64,000 nt of DNA from Streptomyces sp. HUAS 15-9 (GTDB lineage Bacteria > Actinomycetota > Actinomycetes > Streptomycetales > Streptomycetaceae). Shown here in pieces: positions 8,310 to 16,590 of the stretch. A program made the position numbers and the translations under genes. The stretch spans positions 4,526,001 through 4,590,000 of the forward strand of contig NZ_CP106798.1 in the NCBI RefSeq assembly GCF_025642155.1, written 5' to 3'. Numbering within the stretch: the first letter of the stretch is position 1; every line of letters begins with the position of its first letter. The notes under the pieces were generated by a model. The model searched no databases, was not told where the DNA came from, and saw only the letters and a list, made by a program, of their open reading frames with translations.

Positions 8310-8964
8310 CCAGGGCGTGGCGTACGGCGGCGGGCGTGACGTCGCGCTCCAGCCAGGCGGCGACGCCAGGGGCGAGGTGTTCGGCGTCGGTGGCGGAGAG
8401 GAGGAGGCGGGGGTCCGTGCGGCGGAGGCCGGCGAGGAGGTCGGTGGCTGCGCGGATGAGGGTGGGACTGGGGTGCGCGGGCTGGGGTACGGCGGGGAGG
8501 AGCTTGCGGGGTGGGGGCTTGTCGGGGGCGGCGCGGCGGGTGGGCCTGCTTGGGGTGTCGGCTGCGGTGGTTCGGTGTCCGGGCAGGTTGCAGGAAACCG
8601 TGCGGGTGACGATCCGGCCGCCGGGTGCGCGCTCGCGGGTGCGGCGGAGGTAGCCGTGGGCTTCGAGTTCGCGCAGCGCGGCGGCGATACGGGTCGGGCC
8701 CTCGGGGAAGCGGGCGGTGAGGCTCTTGATGTCGATGGCGGCGCCGGTGGGGAGGGACTGGATGTGACAGGCCAGTCCGATGGCGAGCAGGGACAGCTCC
8801 CGGTGCTGGGTGAGGTGGTTGCCGATCACCGTGAAGTGGCTGGTGTGGCGGGCGTTGTCGTGGATGACTCCGCCGGGGTGCGCCTGCCGGTCCCGGTGAG
8901 GGTGGTTTTTGCCCGGGATACGGGACTGGGCGTGCGGGGGCGCGCTAGGGTTTTCGGTGTCCAT
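8089..8964 (-). CDS. winged-helix / HTH domain protein with C-terminal zinc-ribbon-like motif
   Basis: 291 aa from ATG 8964 (RBS GAGGAAG ~10-20 nt upstream). Residues ~35-130 form a winged-helix domain ('LSLLAIGLACHIQSLPTGAAIDIKSL', 'RIAAALRELEAHGYLRRTRE', then a beta-wing) of the kind found in replication-initiator-like and MarR-like proteins. A Pro/Ala-rich linker and a helical region follow, ending in a Cys-rich tail CDGCDRGF...CRDC (four Cys, CxxC-x11-CxxC) probably binding Zn. Proteins of this layout are frequent, fast-evolving Streptomyces regulators often next to WhiJ-type loci. Target unknown. Starts could also be 9003. Confidence 0.75.
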   Translation of the reverse strand: MDTENPSAPPHAQSRIPGKNHPHRDRQAHPGGVIHDNARHTSHFTVIGNHLTQHRELSLLAIGLACHIQSLPTGAAIDIKSLTARFPEGPTRIAAALRELEAHGYLRRTRERAPGGRIVTRTVSCNLPGHRTTAADTPSRPTRRAAPDKPPPRKLLPAVPQPAHPSPTLIRAATDLLAGLRRTDPRLLLSATDAEHLAPGVAAWLERDVTPAAVRHALVTNLPQDPLHRPAALLAHRLAAQLPPPPPFRAPDPPPPDPRHPIQNCDGCDRGFRSPTPGHCRDCRAPSAAPL

Positions 8965-9186
8965 CGGGAAGCTCTCTCTTCCTCGGTGGTCAGGCCCTCG
9001 CACTGGGATTGCAGTCCCGGCGAGGGCCGTCGCATGTTTGCGGTTGTGCTGTGTCGCTCGCGCTGAGCGTAGGGCAGGTAACCGGGACCAAATCCAGCTG
9101 AGTTGGGCATATTCACTCGCGGGAGTGAGTTTGCGCGGCGGGCGGGAGGGGTGGGGCTTGGTGGGGTTTCTTTCTCCCCGCGGTTC
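8965..9186. other. gap upstream of the HTH gene
   Basis: About 220 bp between two minus-strand genes. It holds the HTH-gene RBS and, near 9060-9130, an A/T-richer stretch that probably contains its promoter. No gene or clear repeat seen. Confidence 0.4.
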
Positions 9187-9705
9187 TTAGGGAAGGGCGC
9201 CGGCAGCACCGGAGCGTGGTCCGCTGTGCTCCGGTGACGAGAGGTCCAGTTCGGCCCAGACGGTCTTGCGGGGAGTGGGCCCGAGTTCGACGCCCCAGCG
9301 GTCGGAGAGGGCCTCGACGAGGAGGAGGCCGCGGCCGGATTCGGCGTCCGGGGTGGGCGGTTGGCGGCGGGGGAGGTCGTCACCGCGTGTGTCCGTCACC
9401 TCGATCCGAAGTGCGTGGGTGGTGGCGTGCAGGGCGACGTGGAAGTTCCGGGCGGGGAGCCGGCCGTGAGTGGCGGCGTTCGTGGCGAGTTCGGCGACGA
9501 CGTGTTCGGCGGCGTCGGTGAGGCCGTACGGCAGGTCCCAGGTGCGCAGCCACTCCGTGGCGAGGAGTCGGGCGAGGCGGGCACCGCGTGGGGTGGGGGA
9601 CAAGAGGGCGCTGAAGTAGCGGGTGTGGGGGTGGAGTTGGGTGGAGTTTTCCTGGTTCACGTGACTGAGCGTGGTGGTGTGTGCGTACCGTGAACAGTGA
9701 CTCAA
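9187..9705 (-). CDS. ATP-binding protein (HATPase_c_2, anti-sigma-like)
   Basis: 172 aa. A single GHKL ATPase domain (about 30-160) with N-box 'AAEHVVAELATNAATHG' and G-box 'PDAESGRGLLLVEALSDRWGV', and end 'KTVWAELDL'. This is the small RsbW/SpoIIAB-like family very numerous in Streptomyces; members next to WhiJ/DUF397 pairs belong to the whiJ/abaA-like clusters affecting development and antibiotic production. It may bind a sigma factor or compete for the antagonist. Divergent from the XRE regulator, with a palindrome between them. The true start may be the in-frame GTG 15 codons in (VNQENST). Confidence 0.88.
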   Translation of the reverse strand: MSHCSRYAHTTTLSHVNQENSTQLHPHTRYFSALLSPTPRGARLARLLATEWLRTWDLPYGLTDAAEHVVAELATNAATHGRLPARNFHVALHATTHALRIEVTDTRGDDLPRRQPPTPDAESGRGLLLVEALSDRWGVELGPTPRKTVWAELDLSSPEHSGPRSGAAGALP

Positions 9706-9714
9706 GCGGTCCGT

Positions 9715-9725
9715 ACGGTGACCGT
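9715..9725. promoter_or_regulatory. palindrome ACGGTgACCGT in a divergent promoter
   Basis: ACGGT-G-ACCGT is a perfect dyad only 10 bp upstream of the annotated HATPase start and ~90 bp upstream of the XRE gene. A candidate operator for the neighbouring XRE protein. Confidence 0.4.
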
Positions 9726-9815
9726 CCGCAGTTTGTCCGGTGCTGTCGGGGCTGTCGGCACGGGCTGTATGGGTAAGCGGCGTTGCGGCGCGGACGTACG
9801 ACGGAGGGGCGCGGG

Positions 9816-10694
9816 ATGCAGCACGTGAGCGGTGACGAGGGTCGGCTCAAGGGCGAGGCGGACGAGCCGGGTTGGGAGGTGGACCCGGACGACGAGTGGG
9901 GTGTGGCCGTCATCACCACGGTGGGGCGGCAGCTGAAGCTCCGGAGGGAGGCGGCGGGGCTACGGGCAGCCGAGTTCGGGGCGGCCGTCGGGTACGGGGA
10001 GGACCTGGTTTACAAGGTCGAGGGCGGGAAGCGGATCCCTCGGCAGGACTACTTGAACCGGGCCGACGAGGTGTTGAAGGCGGGTGGGCTCATCGCGGCG
10101 ACGTGGGAGGACGTGAAGAGGGTCCGGTATCCGAGGAAGGTTCGGGAGCTGGCCAAGTTGGAAGCGCAGGCGGTAGAGGTCGGTATCTACGAGAACAACA
10201 GCATCAACGGCCTCTTGCAAGTCCCGGACCACGCCAAAGCGTTGTTCGAGGCCATGCAACCTCCGTACTCCCCGGACGAGGTGGAGCGAATGGTGGCGGC
10301 ACGCGTGGCTCGTGCGTCGATCTACGAGCGTTCGCCCGCGCCTGCGCTCAGCTTCGTCCTGGAAGAGGCTGCTCTGCGCCGTCCGATCGGGGGCACAATG
10401 GTGTTGCGCCAGCAGCTCGAACGTCTGGTGGAGGTTGGTGGGCTACACAACGTCGTTCTTCAGGTGATGCCGTTGCACTGCGAGACCCACTCCGGGATGG
10501 ACGGCAAGATCGAGCTCCTGAAGTTCGTGGATGGTTCGGCCGTGGGTCGCTCCGATGGTGCGTTCAACGGTCGGCCCACCTCCGATCCCAAACATCTGCG
10601 CATCCTTGAGCTGCGGTATGGCACGATCCGGGCTCAGGCGCTCCCGCCACGGGAGTCGCTGGCCTTTATCGAGCAACTGCTGGGAGAAACATGA
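9816..10694 (+). CDS. XRE-family regulator, WhiJ/Scr1-like (DUF5753)
   Basis: 292 aa from ATG 9816, chosen because GGAGGG lies 10 nt upstream (an earlier ATG at 9783 lacks one). N-terminal HTH (about 25-85: 'VGRQLKLRREAAGLRAAEFGAAVGYGEDLVYKVEGGKRIPRQD'), then the DUF5753 ligand/partner-like domain (~110-285) with the typical 'IYENNSINGLLQVPDHAKALFEA', 'LEEAALRRPIGG' and 'GTIRAQALPPRESLAFIEQLL'. This is the WhiJ-like family encoded beside a DUF397 protein; S. coelicolor pairs have been described as a developmental regulator (WhiJ) and as a toxin-antitoxin-like pair (Scr1/Scr2). Overlaps the DUF397 gene by 4 bp (ATGA), so translationally coupled. Confidence 0.92.
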   Translation: MQHVSGDEGRLKGEADEPGWEVDPDDEWGVAVITTVGRQLKLRREAAGLRAAEFGAAVGYGEDLVYKVEGGKRIPRQDYLNRADEVLKAGGLIAATWEDVKRVRYPRKVRELAKLEAQAVEVGIYENNSINGLLQVPDHAKALFEAMQPPYSPDEVERMVAARVARASIYERSPAPALSFVLEEAALRRPIGGTMVLRQQLERLVEVGGLHNVVLQVMPLHCETHSGMDGKIELLKFVDGSAVGRSDGAFNGRPTSDPKHLRILELRYGTIRAQALPPRESLAFIEQLLGET

Positions 10695-10900
10695 TCCGCA
10701 AGACCACTGCCGGGGACGCCTCCGAGCTGGCGTGGTTCAAGAGCAGCTACAGCAGCGGCAACGACGGGAACTCCTGCATTGAGCTTGCCGTCACCCCCGG
10801 CACCGTGCATGTCCGCGACTCCAAGAACGTCGAGGGTCCCCGGTTGGCGCTCACGCCCGGCGCCTGGGCGAACTTCGTGACATACGCGTCGGGAAGCTGA
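10691..10900 (+). CDS. DUF397 domain protein (partner of the XRE regulator)
   Basis: 69 aa, one DUF397 domain: 'WFKSSYSSGNDGNSCIELA' then 'VHVRDSKN...LALTPGAWANFVTYA', matching the family end to end. Overlaps the XRE gene stop by 4 bp. In whiJ-type loci the small protein is thought to bind the DUF5753 regulator and alter its DNA binding. A member of a large paralogous family in each Streptomyces. Confidence 0.93.
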   Translation: MIRKTTAGDASELAWFKSSYSSGNDGNSCIELAVTPGTVHVRDSKNVEGPRLALTPGAWANFVTYASGS

Positions 10901-10994
10901 TCCCTTCTGCCGAAGTTTTTTGCGGTGGCGGTCACATGTGTGGGTTCGCGGTCGTCAGAGGGGTGTCCGGTACTGATGTCGAACGGAGCTCCTC

Positions 10995-11342
10995 ATGCGC
11001 GTCGCCTATGTCGTCGTCACCGTCCTCGCCGCTTTGATGTCCGGCTTCTCGGGTGCCGTCCTGCTGCTGCGGGCCCAGTGGATCGTCAAGCTGCTCGAGG
11101 AGTACCGGGTGCCCAAGTCGTGGTGGACCCTGCTCGGGCTGGCCAAGGCCGCCGGGGCCGTGGGGCTGCTTGTCGGGCTGTTCGTGCCGGTGATCGGGGT
11201 AGCGGCGGGGGTGGGGCTGGTGCTCTACTTCGCCGGGGCCGTTGTGACCGTGGCACGGGCGCGGTGGTACTCACACATCCCGTTCCCGCTCGTCTACGCG
11301 GCCCCGGTGGTCGGTGCGCTTGTTCTTGGTGCCTCGGTCTGA
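10995..11342 (+). CDS. DoxX-like membrane protein
   Basis: 115 aa with four hydrophobic segments (about 3-25, 45-65, 68-88, 98-113) and no signal-cleavage site, matching the DoxX-like family ('KSWWTLLGLAKAAGAVGLLVGLFVP'). Function of these small four-helix proteins is uncertain; some are linked to redox stress. Convergent with metG; a shared terminator lies between. Confidence 0.82.
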   Translation: MRVAYVVVTVLAALMSGFSGAVLLLRAQWIVKLLEEYRVPKSWWTLLGLAKAAGAVGLLVGLFVPVIGVAAGVGLVLYFAGAVVTVARARWYSHIPFPLVYAAPVVGALVLGASV

Positions 11343-11349
11343 GGGGAGA

Positions 11350-11375
11350 AGCCGGGCGGTGTCATTCGCCCGGCT
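11350..11375. terminator. bidirectional terminator between doxX-like and metG
   Basis: AGCCGGGCG (11350-11358) pairs with CGCCCGGCT (11367-11375) around an 8-nt loop; it sits between convergent genes. Confidence 0.65.
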
Positions 11376-11446
11376 CCTCCTCCAGCCGCAGGAAGAGGGC
11401 CGCCCCCGTGAGCTAGTACGACGACGGGTTCCGGGGCGTCACGGTG

Positions 11447-13162
11447 TCAGCCCTCCTGGCCGCCGAAGCGCTCCTTGTACGTCTCCAGGTCCTCGTCCGT
11501 GAGCTTGGCGAACAGCACCGGCGGGACCGTGAAGGGCGTGCCGGCCGGGACGGAGGAGAGGGACTTCGCCTCGTCCGCCGAGACCCACACGGCCGAGTCG
11601 TCCTTCAGGTCGAACGCCGCGCGCATCGTGGCCGCCGAGCTCGGGATGAGGGGCTCCGAGACCACCGCGTACAGGTGGATCAGGTTCATCGCCGTGCGCA
11701 GGGTGAGGGCCGCGCCGTCCTTGTCGGTCTTGATCTCCAGCCAGGGGGCCTTCTCCTCCAGGTAGGAGTTGCCGGCCGACCACAGGGCGCGCAGCGCGGC
11801 GGCCGCCTTGCGGAACTGGAGCGCCTCCATGTGCTCCTCGTACTCCGCGAGCAGACGCGCGATCTCCTCGCCGAGCTTCGCCTCCGCCTCGCCCGGCTCG
11901 CCGCCCGCGGGGACGTCGTCGCCGAAGCGCTTGCGGGAGAAGGACAGGACGCGGTTGACGAAGTTGCCGAGGGTGTCGGCGAGGTCCTTGTTGACCGTCG
12001 CGGTGAAGTGCTCCCACGTGAACGAGGAGTCGTCCGACTCCGGGGCGTTCGCGATGAGGAAGTAGCGCCAGTAGTCGGCCGGGAGGATCTCCAGAGCCTG
12101 GTCGGTGAAGACGCCTCGCTTCTGGGACGTGGAGAACTTTCCGCCGTAGTACGTCAGCCAGTTGAAGGCCTTGACGTAGTCGACCTTCTTCCACGGTTCG
12201 CGTACGCCGAGTTCCGTGGCCGGGAACATCACCGTGTGGAAGGGGACGTTGTCCTTCGCCATGAACTCCGTGTAGCGGACGTCGTTGTCGACGTCGTACC
12301 ACCAGGACTTCCAGTCGCGGGTCTCCGGGTCCTGGTCCGACCACTCCTTCGTCGCGCCGATGTACTCGATCGGGGCGTCGAACCAGACGTAGAAGACCTT
12401 GCCCTCGGCGGCCAGCTCCGGCCAGGTGTCCGCCGGGACCGGGACGCCCCAGTCCAGGTCACGGGTGATCGCACGGTCGTGCAGGCCCTCGGTCAGCCAC
12501 TTGTGGGCGATGGAGGACGCCAGCTGCGGCCAGTCGTTGTCATGGCGGGCGACCCACTCCATGACCTCGTGCTGGAGCTTCGACTGGAGCAGGAAGAGGT
12601 GCTTGGTCTCGCGGACCTCCAGGTCCGTGGAGCCGGAGATCGCCGAGCGCGGGTTGATCAGGTCGGTGGGGTCGAGGACGCGGGTGCAGTTCTCGCACTG
12701 GTCGCCGCGGGCCTTGTCGTAGCCGCAGTGGGGGCAGGTGCCCTCGACGTAGCGGTCCGGGAGGAAGCGGCCGTCGGCGGGCGAGTAGACCTGGCGGATG
12801 GCGCGCTCTTCGATGAAGCCGTTCTCGTTCAGCTTGCGGGCGAAGTGCTGCGTGATGTCGCGGTTCTCGGCGCTGGAGCTGCGGCCGAAGTAGTCGAAGG
12901 CCAGCGCGAAGCCGTCGTAGACCGCCTTCTGGGCGTCGTGCGCCTGGGCGCAGAACTCGGCGACGGAGAGGCCCGCCTCCTTCGCGGCCAGCTCGGCGGG
13001 GGTGCCGTGCTCGTCCGTCGCGCAGATGTAGAGCACGTCGTGGCCGCGCTGGCGGAGGTACCGGGAGTACACGTCCGCCGGGAGCATGGACCCCACCATG
13101 TTGCCCAGGTGCTTGATCCCGTTGATGTACGGAAGGGCGCTGGTGATGAGGTGTCGAGCCAT
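11447..13162 (-). CDS. metG: methionyl-tRNA synthetase
   Basis: 571 aa from ATG 13162 ([15 protein letters not shown], the conserved N-terminus; an upstream in-frame extension to 13270 is leader sequence). Class I Rossmann core with HIGH-like 'INGIKHLGN', a zinc knuckle '[17 protein letters not shown]', KMSKS-like 'KFSTSQKRG' (about residue 345), and an all-helical anticodon domain. No C-terminal tRNA-binding (Trbp111-like) extension, so the short form. Charges initiator and elongator tRNA-Met. Lies downstream of the VWA gene on the same strand, separated by a strong hairpin. Confidence 0.97.
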   Translation of the reverse strand: MARHLITSALPYINGIKHLGNMVGSMLPADVYSRYLRQRGHDVLYICATDEHGTPAELAAKEAGLSVAEFCAQAHDAQKAVYDGFALAFDYFGRSSSAENRDITQHFARKLNENGFIEERAIRQVYSPADGRFLPDRYVEGTCPHCGYDKARGDQCENCTRVLDPTDLINPRSAISGSTDLEVRETKHLFLLQSKLQHEVMEWVARHDNDWPQLASSIAHKWLTEGLHDRAITRDLDWGVPVPADTWPELAAEGKVFYVWFDAPIEYIGATKEWSDQDPETRDWKSWWYDVDNDVRYTEFMAKDNVPFHTVMFPATELGVREPWKKVDYVKAFNWLTYYGGKFSTSQKRGVFTDQALEILPADYWRYFLIANAPESDDSSFTWEHFTATVNKDLADTLGNFVNRVLSFSRKRFGDDVPAGGEPGEAEAKLGEEIARLLAEYEEHMEALQFRKAAAALRALWSAGNSYLEEKAPWLEIKTDKDGAALTLRTAMNLIHLYAVVSEPLIPSSAATMRAAFDLKDDSAVWVSADEAKSLSSVPAGTPFTVPPVLFAKLTDEDLETYKERFGGQEG

Positions 13163-13226
13163 CGGGGGCTGCTCCCAGGTCGCGGTCGTGGTGTGTACGA
13201 ACCTTGAAATCGTAGCCGACATGTGT

Positions 13227-13270
13227 ATGCCGCCCGCTTCCCGTTTTACGGGGTGGGAAGCGGGCGGCAT
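13227..13270 (-). terminator. 16-bp perfect hairpin between VWA gene and metG
   Basis: ATGCCGCCCGCTTCCC (13227-13242) is exactly complementary to 13255-13270, with a 12-nt loop. Located between the VWA stop (13323) and the metG start (13162), it most simply terminates VWA transcription; it could also act in the metG leader. On the minus strand there is no run of T after the stem. Confidence 0.55.
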
Positions 13271-13322
13271 GGGGTGGTGGTCGGGGGATGTCGCTGTTCG
13301 GTTATGGGGCGTTCACGCGGGG

Positions 13323-15389
13323 TTACGGGCGCCAGTTCGCCAGTACGCCCTCGTACAGCTCCGTGTCCGTGAGCTCGCGGGGGGTCGGGCCCGCGTGGAA
13401 GAACGACGTGTTGCCGGTCTTCAGCTTGCGGAGGTAGTCGAAGGCCTTGTTGTCGTGCTCACCGAAGGCGACGAAGGAGAAGAAGACGGAGGGGTGGCTC
13501 TTCGCGGCGGCCGTGAGGGACTGGGTGGCGGGGGTCTTGGCGTCGGGGGCGCCGTCCGTCTGGAAGACGACCAGGGCGGGGGCCGTGGCGTCGTTTTCCT
13601 TGTCGTGGTGGGCGAGTACGGCTTCCACGGCGGCGTGGTAGCTGGTACGGCCCATGCGGCCGAGGCCGGCGTGGACCTCGTCGATCTTGTTCTCGTGGGC
13701 GGTGGGGGTGAGGTCGGTGGTGCCGTCCACTTCCGTGGAGAAGAAGACGACGTGGACCGTGGCGTCGGGGTCGAGGTGGGCGGCGAGGGCGAGGGTCTGC
13801 TCGGCGAGGGCCTGGGCGGAGCCGTCCTTGTAGTACGGGCGCATGGAGGCGGAGCGGTCGAGCACGAGGTAGAGCTTTGCTCGGGTGCCGGTGAGGTTGG
13901 TCTTGGTGAGGGTGGCTGCGGCGGCCTTGTAGGCGGTGGCGAGGCCCGGGGCGGGGCCCTCCGGGAACTCGGCGTCGGCGTCGGCCTCGGCGGCCTTGGC
14001 GGCGTCGTCGGCCTCGGCTTCGCCTTCGGCGGGGTCGTTCCCACCCGCACCGCCCGTGCGGGTCTCGTCGTCGAGTGCGGGTGGCCCCTGTGGGGCGTCC
14101 TCGCCGTCGGCGTCCGCGGGTGCGCTGGCTGCTGCGGCCTCCGCCTCGGCTTCGCCTTCGGCGGGGTCGTTCCCACCCGCACCGCCCGTGCGGGTTTCGT
14201 CGTCGAGTGCGGGTGGCCCCTGTGGGGCGTCCTCGCCGTCGGCGTCCGCGGGTGCGATCGCTGCGGTGGCCACCGGCTCGGGCTCGGGGGTGCTCTCGGG
14301 CTCCACGACAGCCTCGACCTCGGCCACCGGCTCCGGCTCCACGACGGCCTCGGCCTCGGCGATGGGCTCGGGGGTGGCCTCCGTGGTCGGTTCCGGCTCG
14401 GCCTCGGCCGCTGCCACCGGCTCGGGCTCCACGACAGGTTCCGCCTCGGCGACCGTATCCGGCTCGGCCTCAGCCACGGGCTCGGGCGCAGCCACGGGCT
14501 CGGGCTCCGCTTCGGCCTCGGCCACCGGCTCGGGCTCCGCCTCGGCCTCAGCCACCGGCTCCGCCTCAGCCTCGACTTCGGCCTCAGCCACGGGCTCAGG
14601 CTCCGCTTCGACCTCGGCCTCAGCCACGGGCTCGGGCGCAGCCACGGGCTCGGCCACCGGCTCGGGCTCCGCCTCAGCTTCAGCCACCGGCTCCGCCTCA
14701 GCCTCGACTTCGGCCTCAGCCACGGGCTCAGGCTCCGCTTCGACCTCGGCCTCAGCCACGGGCTCAGGCTCCGCCTCAGCCTCGGCCTCAGCCACGGGCT
14801 CAGGCTCCGCTTCGACCTCGGCCTCAGCCACGGGCTCAGGCTCCGCCTCAGCCTCGGCCTCAGCCACGGGCTCAGGCTCCGCCTCAGCCTCGGCCTCAGC
14901 CACGGGCTCAGGCTCCGCCTCAGCCTCGACCTCCGCCATAGGCTCCGCCTCGGCGACCGGCTCGGCCTCAGCCACCGGCTCAGGCTCCGCCTCGGCGACC
15001 GGCTCCGCCTCAGCCACGGGCTCAGGGGCAGCCCCGGCCTCCGCCTCGGCCACCGGCTCGGCCTCAGCCGCCGGCTCCGCCTCGGCGACCGGCTCGGCCT
15101 CAGCCACCGGCTCAGGCTCCGCCTCGGCCACCGGCTCCGCCTCAGCCACCGGCTCCAGATCCGCATCCGTCCCGTCCTGCTGCTTCGGGACCGTTACGTT
15201 GTTGAATGCCGCCGAGACCAGTTCGTGTTCGTCCTGGGCGGACGTGCGGGGCTCGGGGACGTGGGGGGTGGGGGGTGTGACCTGCGGTTCCTGCTCCTGC
15301 GAAGGAACTCGATCCGCACCCTCTGCCTCGGCGGTACGCGTCTTGCGTGACCGGCCGAATGCGTTCCGCAGGAGAGTGAGAATGCCCAT
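13323..15389 (-). CDS. VWA-domain protein with very long Glu/Pro/Val/Ala repeat
   Basis: 688 aa. A basic N-terminus ([18 protein letters not shown]) is followed from about residue 78 to 375 by dozens of degenerate repeats of the type [13 protein letters not shown], strongly acidic and probably extended or coiled-coil-like. Next comes a perfect-in-kind tandem duplication of a 44-residue unit containing '[18 protein letters not shown]', then a C-terminal von Willebrand A domain (~500-688) with MIDAS motif 'DRSASM' and 'QTDGAPD', related to the VWA of tellurite-resistance-like proteins. No signal peptide. Role unknown; the long acidic arm may be a spacer or scaffold. The 3' end is followed by a hairpin. 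Confidence 0.88.
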   Translation of the reverse strand: MGILTLLRNAFGRSRKTRTAEAEGADRVPSQEQEPQVTPPTPHVPEPRTSAQDEHELVSAAFNNVTVPKQQDGTDADLEPVAEAEPVAEAEPEPVAEAEPVAEAEPAAEAEPVAEAEAGAAPEPVAEAEPVAEAEPEPVAEAEPVAEAEPMAEVEAEAEPEPVAEAEAEAEPEPVAEAEAEAEPEPVAEAEVEAEPEPVAEAEAEAEPEPVAEAEVEAEPEPVAEAEVEAEAEPVAEAEAEPEPVAEPVAAPEPVAEAEVEAEPEPVAEAEVEAEAEPVAEAEAEPEPVAEAEAEPEPVAAPEPVAEAEPDTVAEAEPVVEPEPVAAAEAEPEPTTEATPEPIAEAEAVVEPEPVAEVEAVVEPESTPEPEPVATAAIAPADADGEDAPQGPPALDDETRTGGAGGNDPAEGEAEAEAAAASAPADADGEDAPQGPPALDDETRTGGAGGNDPAEGEAEADDAAKAAEADADAEFPEGPAPGLATAYKAAAATLTKTNLTGTRAKLYLVLDRSASMRPYYKDGSAQALAEQTLALAAHLDPDATVHVVFFSTEVDGTTDLTPTAHENKIDEVHAGLGRMGRTSYHAAVEAVLAHHDKENDATAPALVVFQTDGAPDAKTPATQSLTAAAKSHPSVFFSFVAFGEHDNKAFDYLRKLKTGNTSFFHAGPTPRELTDTELYEGVLANWRP
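14011..14256. repeat. 132-bp tandem duplication inside the VWA gene
   Basis: Two near-identical copies of a ~114-bp sequence start at 14011 and 14143, period 132 bp (44 codons), so the frame is kept. The very low divergence points to a recent duplication. Confidence 0.85.
14270..15160. repeat. minisatellite coding Glu/Pro/Ala/Val repeats
   Basis: About 0.9 kb of degenerate repeats built from GCC-TCG/GCC-TCA-type codon blocks (minus strand: GAG-CCG-GTG-GCC-GAG-GCC). Longer multiples (36 and 42 bp blocks) recur, consistent with replication slippage or unequal crossing over. Confidence 0.85.
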
Positions 15390-15546
15390 GTGCGCAACCC
15401 TTCGCGTGAGTTGATGCCCGTCAATCCCTGGCCAGGACGGACACGTAAGGTTAGCGGCCCTCGGGGGCGATCTTGGGGAGGGTCAGGTTTGCGCTGAGAG
15501 CTCCAGCTCCCTTGGGCCGATCCGGGTCATTTACCGTTACTTCATG

Positions 15547-16572
15547 TCATTGCCGCTCATGGAGCGTGATGTCGACTACCAGCGCACGGTGGTCGGTGTC
15601 GGCCAGGCGCAGGAAGCGGGCGTCGGTCGCCGAGAAGTCACGGGACACCAGGACGTGGTCGATCTGGGCGCCGAGGACCGGGGAGGTGCGGGCGGGCCAG
15701 CTGGGGGTGCGGTCGTGTCCGGCCAGGCGGGCGGCGTCGTACAGGCCGGTGTCGAGGATGTCGCGGAAGGCGGCGTGGTCCTGGGACGCGTTGAAGTCGC
15801 CGGCCAGCACGGTCGGGGTGTCGTCGTCGGCCTCGGCGAAGTCGCGCAACCGGCCCAGCTCACGGCGCCAGACGCCGAGCTGTCCGGGCAACGGGGGCAT
15901 GGGGTGGGCGAGTTGCAGGCGCACCTGGTGTCCTTGGACGTCGGCGACGGCGCCGGGCATACCCATCGTGCCGTGGACGCCGTCGGTGCCCTCCAGCGGG
16001 AAGCGGCTCAGCAGCAGGGAGCCCGCAGAGCCGCCCGCCTCTACCGCCTGTCGGTGGGGATAGGTGCCGCCGAAGTCCCGCTCCAGGGTGGCCTGGCAGG
16101 TGTAGTCGCACTCCTGGACGAATACGACGTCGGGGTGCAGGTGCTTGATCTCGGGGGCGAGGGCGTCGGTCGCCCGTCCGAACTCGACGTTCGAGGTCAG
16201 CACCCGCAGCCGGGCCAGGGGCGCGCCGGTGGGCTCCGTGCTCTTTCCGTACGGCTCGATGAACCACGCCAGCAGCGCGAGTGCGGCCACCCCCCACACC
16301 AGCCCCGGCCACCACCGCGCGAGCAGCGCGCACAGCAGGGCCACACCCGTGGGGATCAGGAGCCAGGGCAGGAAGGCCAGCAGCTGCGGTACGGGGGTGA
16401 CGCCGTCGGTGTCGGCCAAGCGGCAGCCGACGACCGCGCTCACGCCTGCCAGCAGCAGCGCGGCGGCCCATACGCGGAGCCCTCGCCCCGTTCGCCGGGG
16501 ATGGTCGTCCCCGTACTCCCCGTTCGGACCGAACGGCCTTGTCCCGGAACCCCGGACGGGCTGGTAGGTCAC
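15547..16572 (-). CDS. membrane-anchored endonuclease/exonuclease/phosphatase family protein
   Basis: 341 aa. Three hydrophobic segments (about 33-50, 63-85, 88-106) precede a C-terminal EEP domain facing outward (~115-341): 'LRVLTSNVEFG', metal-binding Glu in 'DVVFVQECD', catalytic 'LAGDFNASQDH', and the final 'IDHVLVSRDF...DTDHRALVVDI' with the catalytic Asp-His pair. The same layout is common in actinobacteria. Substrate could be DNA, a phosphodiester or a lipid phosphate; it cannot be told from sequence. GTG start with a -10-like TACCCT 7 nt upstream suggests leaderless translation. Confidence 0.87.
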   Translation of the reverse strand: MTYQPVRGSGTRPFGPNGEYGDDHPRRTGRGLRVWAAALLLAGVSAVVGCRLADTDGVTPVPQLLAFLPWLLIPTGVALLCALLARWWPGLVWGVAALALLAWFIEPYGKSTEPTGAPLARLRVLTSNVEFGRATDALAPEIKHLHPDVVFVQECDYTCQATLERDFGGTYPHRQAVEAGGSAGSLLLSRFPLEGTDGVHGTMGMPGAVADVQGHQVRLQLAHPMPPLPGQLGVWRRELGRLRDFAEADDDTPTVLAGDFNASQDHAAFRDILDTGLYDAARLAGHDRTPSWPARTSPVLGAQIDHVLVSRDFSATDARFLRLADTDHRALVVDITLHERQ

Positions 16573-16590
16573 GAGGCCGAGGGTACGCCG

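Noticed and set aside
9360..9700. Plus-strand ORFs opposite the HATPase gene
   Set aside because: Shadow of the GHKL domain coding sequence.
11444..13207. A 587-aa plus-strand frame over metG
   Set aside because: Antisense shadow of a certain synthetase gene.
14011..15160. CRISPR-like spacing in the VWA repeat region
   Set aside because: The repeats are coding, degenerate and contiguous, with no unique spacers or cas genes.
13936..15414. A 492-aa plus-strand ORF of Ser/Ala/Thr/Gly repeats opposite the VWA gene
   Set aside because: Merely the complement of the Glu/Pro repeat DNA; the VWA frame has a real domain and conserved start.
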